Source: VBAS01 sp963773465
Lineage (GTDB): Bacteria > Bacteroidota > Bacteroidia > Chitinophagales > Chitinophagaceae
NCBI GenBank assembly: GCA_963773465.1
Contig: CAVZBF010000004.1
Location: forward strand, 620,001-684,000
Reading direction: 5' to 3'
DNA: 64,000 bases
This document shows positions 17,023 to 27,479 of the stretch, piece after piece; positions within the stretch are counted from its first letter, which is position 1; every line of letters starts with the position of its first letter. Under the pieces are notes generated by a model that was given only the letters and a program-made list of their open reading frames with translations, had not been told where the DNA came from and did no database searches. The translations under genes were made by a program, and so were the position numbers.

Positions 17023-19479
17023 ATGAGAAAATCATTTTTTCTTTCTCTTGTTATTTTTCCCATCGTGTTATTAAGTGTTGTGCAGGCTTACCCTCAGGGA
17101 ACTGAAAAGTATTCACGGGTTAAAGTATATGCAGATAAAACACAATTGAAAAATCTTCATTCCAAAGGAATTGCCTTTGATGAAATGGCCGAAAGAAATG
17201 ACAACTATTTCATCGGCGATTTTTCGGCAAAAGAAATTGCGTTGATGAAACAAGACAGACTTCGCATTGAAATTATTATCGATGATCTTACCCAGGATTT
17301 CTTAAAAAGAAACAAAGAAGCTTCAGTAAATGCTAACGAAGCGATGCGTACCGGCGGTACACCTCCCGGTTTTACTTATGGATCAATGGGCGGGTATCTT
17401 ACCTTTTCGCAAATGGTTACCGAGCTTGATGAATTAAAAACAATGTATCCAAATTTGATCACTACAAAATCAAGCATTGGAACCACCGGTGAAGGAAGGG
17501 ATGTTTGGATGGTAAAAATTTCTGATGATCCTGATACAGAAGATCCATCAGAAGAAGGTGTTTATTACGGAGGGCTGTATCATGCAAGGGAACCTATATC
17601 CATGGTAAGCCTGATATACTTTATGCAATACATACTTTCACAGTATGGCACCGATCCTGAAATTACCTGTCTTATCAATAACCGTGAATTGTATTTTGTT
17701 CCTTGCGCAAATCCTGATGGATATGTTTATAATCAAACAACAAATCCTGCCGGCGGTGGTTTTTGGCGTAAGAACAGAAGAAATAATGGCAACGGGACTT
17801 TTGGCGTTGATCTGAATCGGAATTTCTCTTACAACTGGGGCTTTGACAACAATGGCAGCAGCCCTACTCCATCTGCTGAAGATTACAGAGGACCATCGGC
17901 AGCATCTGAGCCGGAAATCGCAGCCATTCAAAATTTTATAAACGCAAAGGAGCTAACGGTCGCATTAAATAACCATACGTATGGCAACAAAGTGATCATG
18001 CCGTTTATGTATAACAGTTCGCAGACAGGGAATGAAACACATTATACGGGTTTGGCTTCATCCTTAACTTTTGAAAATGCTTTTCAATATGGTAAACAAT
18101 TTCAACTGATGGGCTATAATGCAAACGGTACTGCAGATGACTGGATGCATGGAAGCCGCGGTCTTTATTCATACACTGTTGAAACGGGTCATGAAGCTGA
18201 TGGGTTTTGGCCGGTGCAAAGCAAGATCATTTCTGTATGTGAAAAGAATCTTGACATGAATATTACTGCAGCATGGTCAGCCGGTAATTATATAAAACCT
18301 GTAACTCCTGCAAATAATTATGTAAGCGGACTTACTTATGATCTTCCAATTTCAATAACTAATCTTGGCAGTATTCTTACCCTTGAAACTGTTGCATTGT
18401 CGATCAATGATCCGCGTGTATTATTGTATAATAGTTTACCGATAATACTTACAGGATTACCAACCGATGGTATATTGAATGCATTACGAAACATTACTTT
18501 TGTTCCGGGTGCAGCCAATGGCCCGGTTAACGGCAATCTTGTAGTTACGAATCTCCTGGGCTGTTCTTACAATGTTCCATTTAGTTTTGAATACAGTGCC
18601 AATGGTTGTTTCCCCATCCCTTCTTCATGGACCGCAACTGATATCGGGAATCCTGGTTTAGCCGGATCTTCTTGTTATCAAAACGGAGTTTATACCGTTA
18701 AAGGTTCGGGCACAGGTGTTCAAATGTCAAGTGATAAATGCCACCTGATGAGACTTACAACGGCGAGGGATGTATATGACATAAAAGTGCAGTTGTTAAC
18801 GTCACAAAATACCGCAGCCAATGCAAGAGCAGGTATTACAATTCAAGAAAGCACAGCGCCGGGTTCAAGGAGAGTTTCATTATTATATAATGTGGGCAAT
18901 AATAAATTTGAGTTCCAGGCAAGAGCTAACACCAACGGAAGCATTAACATTGCAAATGCATCCAATGTAAATATTCCGAGATGGTTGAGAATAACCAAAG
19001 CATCCGGAAGTTTCTGGAATGCTTATTATTCATTTGATGGTTTGAACTGGACATTCATTACAAAACAAAAAGTGACGCTGCCGACAAATGTGATCGCGGG
19101 TCTTATGGTAACGAGTGGTTCAGCCGTTATTTTAAATACGGCCACTTTCAATAACCTTCTTGTAAGCTATAATGGAGGCACTATATCAAGAAGCACTGGA
19201 TTGGCAGAATATACATTTAAAGAAACCGAAAACAATAAAGCTGAAAAGTTTGCGCTTTATCCCAATCCTTCAAAAGGAATATTGGAAGTTCGTCTGCCAG
19301 TTTCAGCCGCTAATCAAACGATCAGTGTATTTGATGTTAATGGGAAACAAGTGCTGACAACAAATATCGGATCAAGCTATAAACAACTCAACCTCTCACA
19401 TCTTTCAAACGGAGTTTATTACATCCGTTATAAAGAAGGAAGAGAAGTTAAATACGAAAAATTCATTCTTAACAAATAA
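17023..19479 (+). CDS. T9SS-exported M14 zinc carboxypeptidase
   Basis: Secreted metallocarboxypeptidase of 818 aa, expected to remove C-terminal residues from extracellular peptides. A signal peptide (residues 1-25) and a short propeptide-like region precede the M14 domain from about residue 120. Zinc ligands are His187 and Glu190 (YHARE) and His318 (NNHTYGN), with the catalytic Glu387 in YTVETGHE. Substrate-binding DLNRNF and PCANPDGY motifs are present. A C-terminal accessory region resembling a beta-sandwich (residues 520-710) is followed by the sorting domain LYPNPSKGILEV to KFILNK. Confidence 0.93.
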   Translation: MRKSFFLSLVIFPIVLLSVVQAYPQGTEKYSRVKVYADKTQLKNLHSKGIAFDEMAERNDNYFIGDFSAKEIALMKQDRLRIEIIIDDLTQDFLKRNKEASVNANEAMRTGGTPPGFTYGSMGGYLTFSQMVTELDELKTMYPNLITTKSSIGTTGEGRDVWMVKISDDPDTEDPSEEGVYYGGLYHAREPISMVSLIYFMQYILSQYGTDPEITCLINNRELYFVPCANPDGYVYNQTTNPAGGGFWRKNRRNNGNGTFGVDLNRNFSYNWGFDNNGSSPTPSAEDYRGPSAASEPEIAAIQNFINAKELTVALNNHTYGNKVIMPFMYNSSQTGNETHYTGLASSLTFENAFQYGKQFQLMGYNANGTADDWMHGSRGLYSYTVETGHEADGFWPVQSKIISVCEKNLDMNITAAWSAGNYIKPVTPANNYVSGLTYDLPISITNLGSILTLETVALSINDPRVLLYNSLPIILTGLPTDGILNALRNITFVPGAANGPVNGNLVVTNLLGCSYNVPFSFEYSANGCFPIPSSWTATDIGNPGLAGSSCYQNGVYTVKGSGTGVQMSSDKCHLMRLTTARDVYDIKVQLLTSQNTAANARAGITIQESTAPGSRRVSLLYNVGNNKFEFQARANTNGSINIANASNVNIPRWLRITKASGSFWNAYYSFDGLNWTFITKQKVTLPTNVIAGLMVTSGSAVILNTATFNNLLVSYNGGTISRSTGLAEYTFKETENNKAEKFALYPNPSKGILEVRLPVSAANQTISVFDVNGKQVLTTNIGSSYKQLNLSHLSNGVYYIRYKEGREVKYEKFILNK

Positions 19480-19505
19480 CCATGACCGTTGATTTAAAAA
19501 CTAAA

Positions 19506-19538
19506 AACATCCTGGTAGTTTACCGGGATGTTTTTTTT
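19506..19538 (+). terminator. Terminator after the M14 peptidase gene
   Basis: AACATCC pairs with GGATGTT around a short loop, followed by a run of eight T. Confidence 0.85.
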
Positions 19539-19557
19539 ATGAGATCTATTTTGGTTT

Positions 19558-22353
19558 TTATTTAAATATCATCATTTCCTGTGCAGGTTCTTTCTTTTGT
19601 TCCCTGTTTCCTCCAAACTTATTGAGATTATAACTCACGGTTAGCATAAAAAATCTTGGCACTACGTTGGCCCGGATATCTTCAAAATAATTCTCGCCAA
19701 TGATCCTGTTTATTCCATTGTTTTGTTTCAGGATGTCATACACAGTAAATTTTATCTCGGCCACATTTACTTTGAAAAACTTTTTTGCCAGCGACATATT
19801 CCATAAGAAAACATCCTGGTTATATCCCGCCGTACGGCCCGAGCTAATGTAGTAATCAACATCAGTGAGAAAGAAGATCCGGTTTTTCAACCGGTAAGTA
19901 AAATCAGCTGAATAGGCATGATTAAAATATTTTGTATTCGAGCTTCCTTCAAAATTATAAGCAACGATATTATAAATGAATGCTGTGCTGATCGCTATAT
20001 CAAACTTATCTTTTCCATAGTTAAGTCCTGCCGATTGATTGACCTGGAAAATAGTTGTAAAATTCTTTTTCCTGAACATAAGATTGGCATCCCTGCTCAG
20101 GTACACCATATTCGTAAGGTTTATATTCAACCCTTTCATTTTTTTAACCGGGAAATTCAATGATGCCATTCCGGAGCCGCTGAATGAGCCACTCATATTT
20201 TCAGGTTTGTAAATAATAGTTACCGCATTTATCGAATCGATGCTGTTAACGATCTTATTCGCTGTGTAAGTAGCATTAATACTTGCAGAAAAAAACCGCT
20301 GTGAGGCCAATGCAAATGCATTGTAATTGATATTAAAACTATTTGCAAACTCTTGTTTTAATGAAGGATTACCGGTTTTAATCACCAAAGGATTGCTGAC
20401 ATCCGGAACATTTTGCAATTGTGTAACGCTTGGCGCATTTGTTCTTCCACGGTAATAGATCTTAATGCTTTTTGAACGGCTGATTGCATAATTAATATTA
20501 GCGGTTGGGTAAAGATTTGTAAACCGTTGGCGGATCGTCGTGTCTTTTCCGCTCGCAACACTCCTGTTTTCAAGGTTGCTGACCTGGTAACCCAGGCCCA
20601 ATTGATAATTCACCTTTTTTAATTGCTGACGGAAATTAAAGCCGATCCTGCTGGACGTATTGGTATAATCAAAATAATTTGTCTGTAACGTATTTAAAAG
20701 ATCATATTTTCCCGAGCCGGAATTAAAATCATATGTTTTTTTATTAGAACTGTTGTTGCTTCCGGAAAAAGCATAGTTTATTTCAAAAAGTTTATTACGG
20801 CCAATTGGTTCAGTATAAGATGCGCTGATCGTATTATTTCCTGCATCATTATTATGAAATGCCTTTTGGTTCAGATCAATGACAGAAGTTTCATTTCCGC
20901 TGCTGTTATAAGTTGTTACAGGTGACCTGCTGGTACCGTTCGATTTGTTATCTCCTTTACTGTGCCTCCAGCCCAATGTAAAGGTTCGTCCGCTCTTTTT
21001 AAATCTCCGCCTGTAAAGTAATTCGCCTGAATAATTTAATCCATCTCTTTCATCGTGTTTATCAGTGCTTGCTTTAACCGCCATATATTTATTAATGCCA
21101 TCGGCAACGGTAATGCTTGTATCTGCTGATGTTCCTTCAAATAGTTGCTTGCCCAAATTTGCAGTATACAATAATGAATTTGATGAATCGATCATGTATT
21201 CCCAACGGGCATTCAACCTGTGTGCCCGGTTGCGGTTAAGAATGGTACTATACGAACTTGTTTCAGATGCAGAGTCTCCCGGAAAACTATTTCTTCTGAA
21301 TTTATTTTGCTCAAGAATATTAGAGTTATTCGAATAAAAGTAGCTGCCCCTGAAATCGATCTTAGGGCTCCATGTATCATTAAAATTTATACCAACAGAA
21401 AGCGGCCTGCTGATGCCGCCTGAAGCGCCGCCGGATGCATTCACCATGCCGGAACCGGTAGCCCCTCCATTAGAAAACTGCGATCCATTTTGGGATGCTG
21501 CAAAATCATTAAAAGTATAGCTCAGCTTGTTTGTATTGTTGCCTGAACCTACAAATGATATCCGCCTGTCTCCGCGAAAATGATTGTATGCAAAATTTCC
21601 TTCGTAACGTGAATTTGTTCCAGCACCTGCAATAATTCTTCCGAAATCCCCTTTCCTCTTATCTTTTTTCAATTTGATATTAATTGACTTTGTTCTGCTG
21701 CCATCATCAATTTTTGTAAACCGTGCCTGCTCACTCATATCATCAAATACCTGTATCTGGTCCACCATATCAGCGGTCAGGTTTTTAGTGGCAACCTTAG
21801 GGTCGTTACCAAAAAATTCTTTTCCATCTACATATACCTTTTGCACCTGCTCACCCATTGCTTTTATAGTTCCGTCTTTTTGCACCTGTACACCTGGTAT
21901 TTTTTTCAGCACATCTTCTACTGTTGCATCTGGTTTTGAATTAAAGGCGTTTGCCTTAAATGAAATTGTATCGCCATTCATTTTTACAGGGCTTGCATCT
22001 GAAACCACCACACCCGTCAGCGTTTTATATTCAGGTTGCATTGTGATCATGCCAAGATCAACGATACGTTTATCGGTAGTAACGGAAAATATTTTTGTAT
22101 ACACTTCAAACCCGGTAAAGGAAGCGAACAAAAGGTAATCACCCGCATCGATGTTTTTTATTTCAAATGTTCCTTTCGCATCAGACAAAGTATAATTAAC
22201 AAGTGAGGAATCTTTCTTCTGTACTACAGAAACGGTGGCATTGCCTAAAGACTGGCGGGCAGAGTCAATCAACCTACCTTTTACCGCGCCTGTTTGTGCA
22301 GATAAAATGAATGGAAATAAGCCTGTAAAAATTAATAGGGCCAGGTTCTTCAT
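19558..22353 (-). CDS. Outer-membrane beta-barrel family protein
   Basis: Protein of 931 aa resembling the OMP_b-brl_3 type, a TonB-receptor-like barrel. The signal peptide (MKNLALLIFTGLFPFILSAQ) precedes a carboxypeptidase-regulatory-like beta-sandwich (GAVKGRLIDSARQSLGNATV). A plug-like segment follows (VEDVLKKIPGVQVQKDGTIK, YVDGKEFFGNDP), then a long barrel of alternating aromatic strands such as NYAISRSKSIKIYYRGRTN. It ends in a Gln/Lys-rich tail. No N-terminal TonB box was identified. Substrate unknown. It is a single gene with its own promoter. Confidence 0.88.
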   Translation of the reverse strand: MKNLALLIFTGLFPFILSAQTGAVKGRLIDSARQSLGNATVSVVQKKDSSLVNYTLSDAKGTFEIKNIDAGDYLLFASFTGFEVYTKIFSVTTDKRIVDLGMITMQPEYKTLTGVVVSDASPVKMNGDTISFKANAFNSKPDATVEDVLKKIPGVQVQKDGTIKAMGEQVQKVYVDGKEFFGNDPKVATKNLTADMVDQIQVFDDMSEQARFTKIDDGSRTKSINIKLKKDKRKGDFGRIIAGAGTNSRYEGNFAYNHFRGDRRISFVGSGNNTNKLSYTFNDFAASQNGSQFSNGGATGSGMVNASGGASGGISRPLSVGINFNDTWSPKIDFRGSYFYSNNSNILEQNKFRRNSFPGDSASETSSYSTILNRNRAHRLNARWEYMIDSSNSLLYTANLGKQLFEGTSADTSITVADGINKYMAVKASTDKHDERDGLNYSGELLYRRRFKKSGRTFTLGWRHSKGDNKSNGTSRSPVTTYNSSGNETSVIDLNQKAFHNNDAGNNTISASYTEPIGRNKLFEINYAFSGSNNSSNKKTYDFNSGSGKYDLLNTLQTNYFDYTNTSSRIGFNFRQQLKKVNYQLGLGYQVSNLENRSVASGKDTTIRQRFTNLYPTANINYAISRSKSIKIYYRGRTNAPSVTQLQNVPDVSNPLVIKTGNPSLKQEFANSFNINYNAFALASQRFFSASINATYTANKIVNSIDSINAVTIIYKPENMSGSFSGSGMASLNFPVKKMKGLNINLTNMVYLSRDANLMFRKKNFTTIFQVNQSAGLNYGKDKFDIAISTAFIYNIVAYNFEGSSNTKYFNHAYSADFTYRLKNRIFFLTDVDYYISSGRTAGYNQDVFLWNMSLAKKFFKVNVAEIKFTVYDILKQNNGINRIIGENYFEDIRANVVPRFFMLTVSYNLNKFGGNREQKKEPAQEMMIFK

Positions 22354-22372
22354 GGAAATGGATTTGTCATTA

Positions 22373-22404
22373 CAAAGATAATCCCTGTACTGACTTTATT
22401 TCAA
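22373..22404 (-). promoter_or_regulatory. Promoter of the outer-membrane barrel gene
   Basis: On the minus strand TTG (22402-22404), a 21-nt spacer and TATCTTTG (22373-22380), an exact TAnnTTTG match. The leader is about 12 nt. Confidence 0.7.
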
Positions 22405-22580
22405 ATCATTATTAACAGGAAATCAGCGATATAAAAACGAATAAAAACTTCTTTTATTTGAGAAATTAAATTCCTTTATTATTCATTGCTATTCGGGACG
22501 AGTAATCACCTGATTGAAAAAATCGAAAACATCCGTGCAATTAAATGAAAATTTACTTAGAAAAATTTCAAATTTGACAT

Positions 22581-23267
22581 TTACTTAAAAATGGCATCAT
22601 TCACACCTTTATTAATTACATATTCGGCATACGTAATTTCAACCCTGCCCTTCTTATTTTTCAAACCATTATCCTGTTTTTTTTCCGATCCATCATCGTA
22701 ATCAAAAGTAACGCCTTTAGGAAGCTTATAATCCTTTGTATTGAAGGAAAAAATCACTTTATCGGGCAGCCCGAACGAAGCGTATTTACCATAGCTCATT
22801 TCCAATTCGTAGGTGCCATTATCCCGGGTAGTGTTTTTGGCCTTTGTAATAAGCTCTGCCTTTTCATCGATATAAAGCGTAGATAAAACGATATCAGAAT
22901 TTTCATCTGTTGGTAAAAGTTTTAAGATCCTTAGCCCGGTGCCGGCTTCTTTACCTGCATCAACAATTTCATAACTGCCGGCAGCAGAGAGAAATTTTGT
23001 AAGATTAATATTCACCGATCCTTTGGGTATAAATGAAATTCCTTTTTCATTTACAATTTTCATTTTATCCGGCTTTTTATAATACACTTTTACTGAAGCG
23101 ATCGGCGCTTTGATAAAAACAACATTTGTCTTTAATTTCCCTTTGGCTGTATAATCGTTTACTTTTTCAAGCTTTGTTTTTATTTTATTTATCAATTCCT
23201 CCGGCGTTTGCGCTGAAATTTGAGTTATCGATAACCAGGCAACTATTATTAAAAAGAATTTTTTCAT
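22581..23267 (-). CDS. LolA-like outer-membrane lipoprotein carrier family protein
   Basis: Periplasmic protein of 228 aa with signal peptide MKKFFLIIVAWLSITQISAQ. The mature part begins TPEELINKIKTKLEKVNDYTAKGKLKTNV, then VYYKKPDKMKIVNEKGISFIP, the strand order of the LolA/LolB half-barrel superfamily that carries lipid moieties. Lys-rich C-terminal sequence follows. The start codon abuts the stop of the upstream ABC permease, so this is the last gene of a three-gene operon. A lipoprotein- or lipid-transport role with that transporter is inferred, not shown. Confidence 0.75.
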   Translation of the reverse strand: MKKFFLIIVAWLSITQISAQTPEELINKIKTKLEKVNDYTAKGKLKTNVVFIKAPIASVKVYYKKPDKMKIVNEKGISFIPKGSVNINLTKFLSAAGSYEIVDAGKEAGTGLRILKLLPTDENSDIVLSTLYIDEKAELITKAKNTTRDNGTYELEMSYGKYASFGLPDKVIFSFNTKDYKLPKGVTFDYDDGSEKKQDNGLKNKKGRVEITYAEYVINKGVNDAIFK

Positions 23268-24149
23268 TCAGCTTAAAATATTTTTTCTTTTAAAATACCA
23301 GAAAGCAATCCCTAAAAAACCGGCAGTATAAGCAATCAATATCGCCGCGCTTTTTATTATTGAAGAAAGGTTTTCAATTGAACCTTTTTCAGTTACTCCA
23401 TCAACACCTTTTACATAAAAAAAACCTTTCCAGCCCAGCATATGCGTTGTAAAAAGATATGGCTTGATCGTTTCATCATAAAACGGGATCTGCAATTGTG
23501 TAAGTATCGTAAAAACAATGATCACACAAACTGTTACAACGATCGGCCCGATAGAGTTATCCGAAAAAACCGAAAGCATAAAAGCCAATGCCGCTACGCA
23601 AATTAAACCGATCGCTGCAAAACAAAATGCTAAAGCATAGCGCCATAATACATCATCCGATTCTATAACATTAAACTGGAGTTCCCTGGGCACACCCAAC
23701 CAGTTGACGCCAAAGAGTGCTATGCTGACAAATAAAGCAAGTACGGCCACCCATATAAGCAATATCAATGTATAGATAACCGAGGCAGTAAATTTTACAA
23801 TGAGCAATTTGATCCTGCTCACAGGTTTTGACGCAAGCAATCTTAATGTTCCCATATTTGCTTCGCCCGCCACCGCATCGCCGGCAACCAGTGCAACCAG
23901 GATTGGAATATGAAGAAGTAATAGATTTAATATTATAAAGCAAACCAGGTACCCATTCAAAATATCTTTAGAAGGTACTTGTTCAAAGCTATCTCCCATT
24001 CCACTAAGCATCAGACCCACATATTCTTCCCCTCCAAACTTTAATGCTATCTGGATAAGAATTATGATCAGTCCTATAACAGCAAAAGCTATATAAGTGC
24101 GCGGACGTTTGAAAATTTTAAAGATCTCTATTTTTAGCAATGCCATCAT
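23268..24149 (-). CDS. ABC-2 type transporter permease
   Basis: Integral membrane subunit of 293 aa with about six hydrophobic segments: residues 20-40, 72-92 (YLVCFIILNLLLLHIPILVALV), 116-150, 170-200, 205-225 and 268-288. The conserved GEANMGTLRLLASKPVSRI loop between the second and third segments is the coupling region typical of ABC-2 permeases. It sits 1 nt after the ATPase gene and abuts the LolA-like gene, so the three form an operon. Substrate unknown. Confidence 0.9.
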   Translation of the reverse strand: MMALLKIEIFKIFKRPRTYIAFAVIGLIIILIQIALKFGGEEYVGLMLSGMGDSFEQVPSKDILNGYLVCFIILNLLLLHIPILVALVAGDAVAGEANMGTLRLLASKPVSRIKLLIVKFTASVIYTLILLIWVAVLALFVSIALFGVNWLGVPRELQFNVIESDDVLWRYALAFCFAAIGLICVAALAFMLSVFSDNSIGPIVVTVCVIIVFTILTQLQIPFYDETIKPYLFTTHMLGWKGFFYVKGVDGVTEKGSIENLSSIIKSAAILIAYTAGFLGIAFWYFKRKNILS

Positions 24150-24150
24150 A

Positions 24151-25059
24151 TTAGTTAGCAGTAAGTGACAGGAAATAATCCTCGAGTGAATTTTTTTTAT
24201 GGACTGAATAAATATCTGTTTTCATTTCTGTTATTTGCTGAATAAGCAGAGGCACTTCATCTTTTTTTAATTGCATGATCAGTTTTTCGCCGTTTACCTC
24301 AATTATTTTGGCGCCCCATTTGGTTTGCCTTAATTGAACCGCCAGGTCTTTTGCAGACCTGGTTTCAATTTCTATCCTCGACTGTTCGGGATTCAATAAT
24401 TCCTGCAGGCTGCCTTCCGCGATCTTTCTTCCTTTATGAATTATAAGCAATGAATCGGCGACCTGCTCTATTTCACTAAGTAAATGAGAAGAAATAAATA
24501 TTGTTTTGCCCAGGTCTTTACTCAGGTGATTAATAAGGTGTCGTATATCTGCGATGCCCTGGGGGTCCAATCCATTCATCGGCTCATCTAATATTATAAG
24601 ATCGGGATCATGAACGAGGGCCACGGCAATGCCTAATCGTTGTTTCATTCCCTGCGAATAGGTTTTTATTTTGCTATCTGCCCGTTCACCTAATCCAACT
24701 TTTTCAAGCCTGCTCATCAATTGAGTGCGGTTTAATTTCAACCCGCTCATGGTAGCAAAAAGTTTTAAATTTTCAATTGCGGTCAGGTATTTATAGAGAT
24801 CTGGTTTTTCTATTATAGCACCTGCTCTTCGTAAAATTTCTTTTCTATGCGTTGAAAGACTAAGGCCAAAGATTTTTATTTCACCGTTACTGGGTCTTAT
24901 TAAACTTAACAACATTCGTATCGTGGTAGATTTTCCCGCACCATTTTGCCCGAGAAAACCATAAACTTCCTTTTCTCTCACAGTAAAAGTCAGATTGTCG
25001 ACTGCGGTAATTTCGTTGAACTCTTTCGTTAATTCACGAACCTCGATGATAGATGACAT
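24151..25059 (-). CDS. ABC transporter ATP-binding protein
   Basis: ATPase of 302 aa for the neighbouring ABC-2 permease. Walker A is GQNGAGKST (about residues 38-46), the Q-loop region follows IIEKPDLYKYLTA, the signature is YSQGMKQRLG, Walker B is LIILDEPMNGLDP and the switch His lies in FISSHLLSE. A C-terminal region of about 80 aa (RIEIETRSAKDL onward) is the regulatory extension usual for the CcmA/NatA-like group. It is first in its operon. No clear promoter was found in the roughly 270 nt upstream, which it shares divergently with the lamin-tail gene. Confidence 0.95.
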   Translation of the reverse strand: MSSIIEVRELTKEFNEITAVDNLTFTVREKEVYGFLGQNGAGKSTTIRMLLSLIRPSNGEIKIFGLSLSTHRKEILRRAGAIIEKPDLYKYLTAIENLKLFATMSGLKLNRTQLMSRLEKVGLGERADSKIKTYSQGMKQRLGIAVALVHDPDLIILDEPMNGLDPQGIADIRHLINHLSKDLGKTIFISSHLLSEIEQVADSLLIIHKGRKIAEGSLQELLNPEQSRIEIETRSAKDLAVQLRQTKWGAKIIEVNGEKLIMQLKKDEVPLLIQQITEMKTDIYSVHKKNSLEDYFLSLTAN

Positions 25060-25153
25060 ATGGTAATAGTACTAAATTCAAAATTAGTTTTAAAAATTCT
25101 TTATTGGAAATGAATGTTTTGAAATTCAAATGAAAAAAATTCTATAGAAAAGC

Positions 25154-25184
25154 TTGCAAGAATTGAATGCACATATTACGTTTG
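25154..25184 (+). promoter_or_regulatory. Promoter of first lamin-tail gene
   Basis: TTG at 25154-25156, a 20-nt spacer and TACGTTTG at 25177-25184, a perfect match to the Bacteroidota consensus. The leader of about 145 nt contains CAATCCGTACTGATAC, also found in the leader of the downstream paralog. Confidence 0.8.
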
Positions 25185-25334
25185 TGCCGTCGTATAAGAA
25201 TCACAATATCCAAGGAAGAATTACGATAAGCAATCCGTACTGATACCCCTCTAAAAAAAATTTCCCGGTAACATTACGGTAGCTTCAGAAGACAGAAAGA
25301 ATCATCCGTTTTGATAATATTCAACCCTAAGAAA

Positions 25335-26946
25335 ATGAAAAAGATTTTTACTCTTTGTGTACTTGCCCTCTTCGCTGCCTCTGTAAATGCACAGGTAGTT
25401 TTTAACGAAGTTTATACTGATCCCGGTGCCAACAAGCATGAATTCTTTGAATTCTATAACACGAGTACAAATCCTACCCCTGAAAGTATGGATGATTATA
25501 CATTGTAACCTACTTTGAAGAAGGTTCTAAAACCGGCTTTTATGTGTTGGACCTTCCGGCTCAAACCGTAGGACCAAAAGGATATTATTTGGGTGCTTCT
25601 GCAAATCCATTTAGCATACAGGCGCAAAGTACCACGGTACCTAACTTTAGCTGGAATGCAATGCCGGCCGGCGGCTATCTTAAAAGATGGGAAAGAAACG
25701 GAGCTGCATATACACAAGGTACAGTGCCGGCAAACTTTAATAATTTATTTGTTCCCCGTTCCGGTAACCAGGCTGCATACAACATCTTTGTTTTTAAAAA
25801 TGGAGTTCTTGTTAATGCCATTCTCGGTGCCATTAGTTCTTCAAATATCCCAGCTTATTTAAAAGCCATGCCTCCGCTTTGGGTTGATATGAGCGGAGCT
25901 TCTACAGATTTTTTTATAAATTTTAATACTTATAGCGATAACCAAATGGAATATGTTATTGCAAACGCGGGTAATGACAACGGGTATTTCCGCCTTGCTG
26001 ATGGTATATGCGGTGTTTGGAATAAAAGCAGTACTCCAACCCAGCATACACCTGGTGCTTCAAATGGCGCAGCAGTACCCGGAAGCGGTCTTGTAACTGT
26101 TACCTATTCCATAAGTGAGTTGGGTGGTGATTATACCAAAGCATTGTTGACGTACAACGTTACTGCTACCACTTTATCGTCATTTCCTGCAACGATAGAA
26201 GTTTACCAGGATCTTGGAATAATCGGCCAGCTAGATGCTGCAGATATATTGGTTGACTCAAGAATTATTTATACTACGATTGAAGGTGATAAATATGTAA
26301 TTCTGCCGACAAGAACTGATCCTGTTATCATTGTCGTAAAAAGCCCTTCAGGATGTTTTGACCAGGTAATTCCGGTTGCTAACGGTTTATCTCCTTTACC
26401 GGTTCATCTTATGAGCTTCCAGGGTAACATGAATAAGAATAATAAAGTAACGCTTAACTGGACAGTTGCCGATAACGAAACAGTACACAGCTTCGAAATA
26501 GAAAGAAGTGTTAATGGAAGAGATTTTACAACTGTAGGTGTAGTGTTTGCTTCACAAAAATTCGGACTGAAAGCTATATGTTCTATGAAACAGTAGCTAC
26601 TGAAAAAGTAATGTATCGCTTAAGAATGATCGATAAAGCACATGATATTGATTACTCAAGGATACTGATCTTCCAAACTAAATCATTAGGCACTACTGCT
26701 ATTAAAGTGTACGGTAACCCTGTAAAGGATAAACTTACCTTTAGTTATTCATCAAATGCAACACAGGTTGTTGATGTAAAGGTGTATGATATAACAGGAA
26801 AAATGCTGATGAGCCAGAAAGTAAACAGTGCTGAAGGTACCAATATGCTGAGCCTTCCATTGAATCCAACTTTCAAATCCGGAATGTATGTAGTAGAAGT
26901 TTCCGATGGTTCAGATCGCCAGGTTGCAAAATTTGTAAAACAATAA
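25335..26946 (+). CDS. Lamin-tail domain T9SS protein, copy 1 (two frameshifts)
   Basis: Secreted protein with the same architecture as the gene at 27480. It has a signal peptide (MKKIFTLCVLALFAASVNAQ), a lamin-tail-like domain (VVFNEVYTDPGANKHEFFEF), a middle beta region, a fibronectin-like segment and a type A sorting domain (VYGNPVKDKL to KFVKQ). Comparison with the paralog locates both breaks. A G is missing after 25505 (YTLV becomes a stop), and a G is missing from the GG run at 26564-26565 (FGTESYMFYET is lost). Both are single-base losses in short G runs, so sequence error is as likely as true decay. Confidence 0.82.
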
Positions 26947-27024
26947 AATAACAAGCCACTAAACTCTTTCATTTCTTAGGTAAATCAAATCCCATACGTT
27001 GAAAGATCGAATCCAATTACATGA

Positions 27025-27054
27025 AAGCCGAAAGTTAGTTTCGGCTTTTTTTTT
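27025..27054 (+). terminator. Terminator after lamin-tail copy 1
   Basis: AAGCCGAAA-GTTAG-TTTCGGCTT followed by a T-run, about 78 nt after the stop. It lies in a segment absent from the matching 3' region of copy 2. Confidence 0.85.
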
Positions 27055-27202
27055 AAAGATCAAATTAAAATTCATATACAAGCCATCTTCCTGAAACTTG
27101 AGGGAGCGGAGGAAGAAAGGTAAAAAGCAATCCTCGTTAGTCAAATGAAGTCTCCTGGTACCAGGCCAATGATTCTAACGACCGGTTAAAACCTTTTGAA
27201 AT

Positions 27203-27264
27203 TTTTCATACACTTAGAGTATCAACGGAGACGGGCCCTTTTTCTAAAGGGCCTTTTTTTATTT
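27203..27264 (+). repeat. 62-nt direct repeat with terminator, copy 1
   Basis: Identical over 62 nt to 29181-29242. It contains a hairpin (GGCCCTTT pairs with AAAGGGCC) and a T-run, so it is a terminator. It lies downstream of lamin-tail copy 1, after that gene's other terminator. Confidence 0.9.
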
Positions 27265-27305
27265 AAATGTAAATGTCCGTATAGTAAAATTTCATTTCAA
27301 TAAGC

Positions 27306-27336
27306 TTGCTTTTACAATGGTGGGACAGTAGATTTG
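27306..27336 (+). promoter_or_regulatory. Promoter of second lamin-tail gene
   Basis: TTG at 27306-27308, a 20-nt spacer and TAGATTTG at 27329-27336, a perfect match to the consensus and to the spacing of the copy 1 promoter. Confidence 0.8.
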
Positions 27337-27479
27337 TATAGAAGAAAAACGAAATATCCGGGTAAAAACCGCTCCTGAACAATCCGTACTGATACTATCC
27401 TTAACAAGTCATCGCATTATCACTACGTACTTCAGTTGCTGCAAAAGATTATCCGATTATTTTAATTCAACCCTTGGAA

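Noticed and set aside
19558..25059. Long plus-strand ORFs opposite the beta-barrel and ABC genes.
   Set aside because: They mirror coding sequence of clear minus-strand genes and lack their own start signals.
25166..25230. Short ORF MHILRLC before lamin-tail copy 1 as a Cys leader.
   Set aside because: It begins before the -7 box of the perfect promoter at 25154-25184, so it would not be on the transcript.
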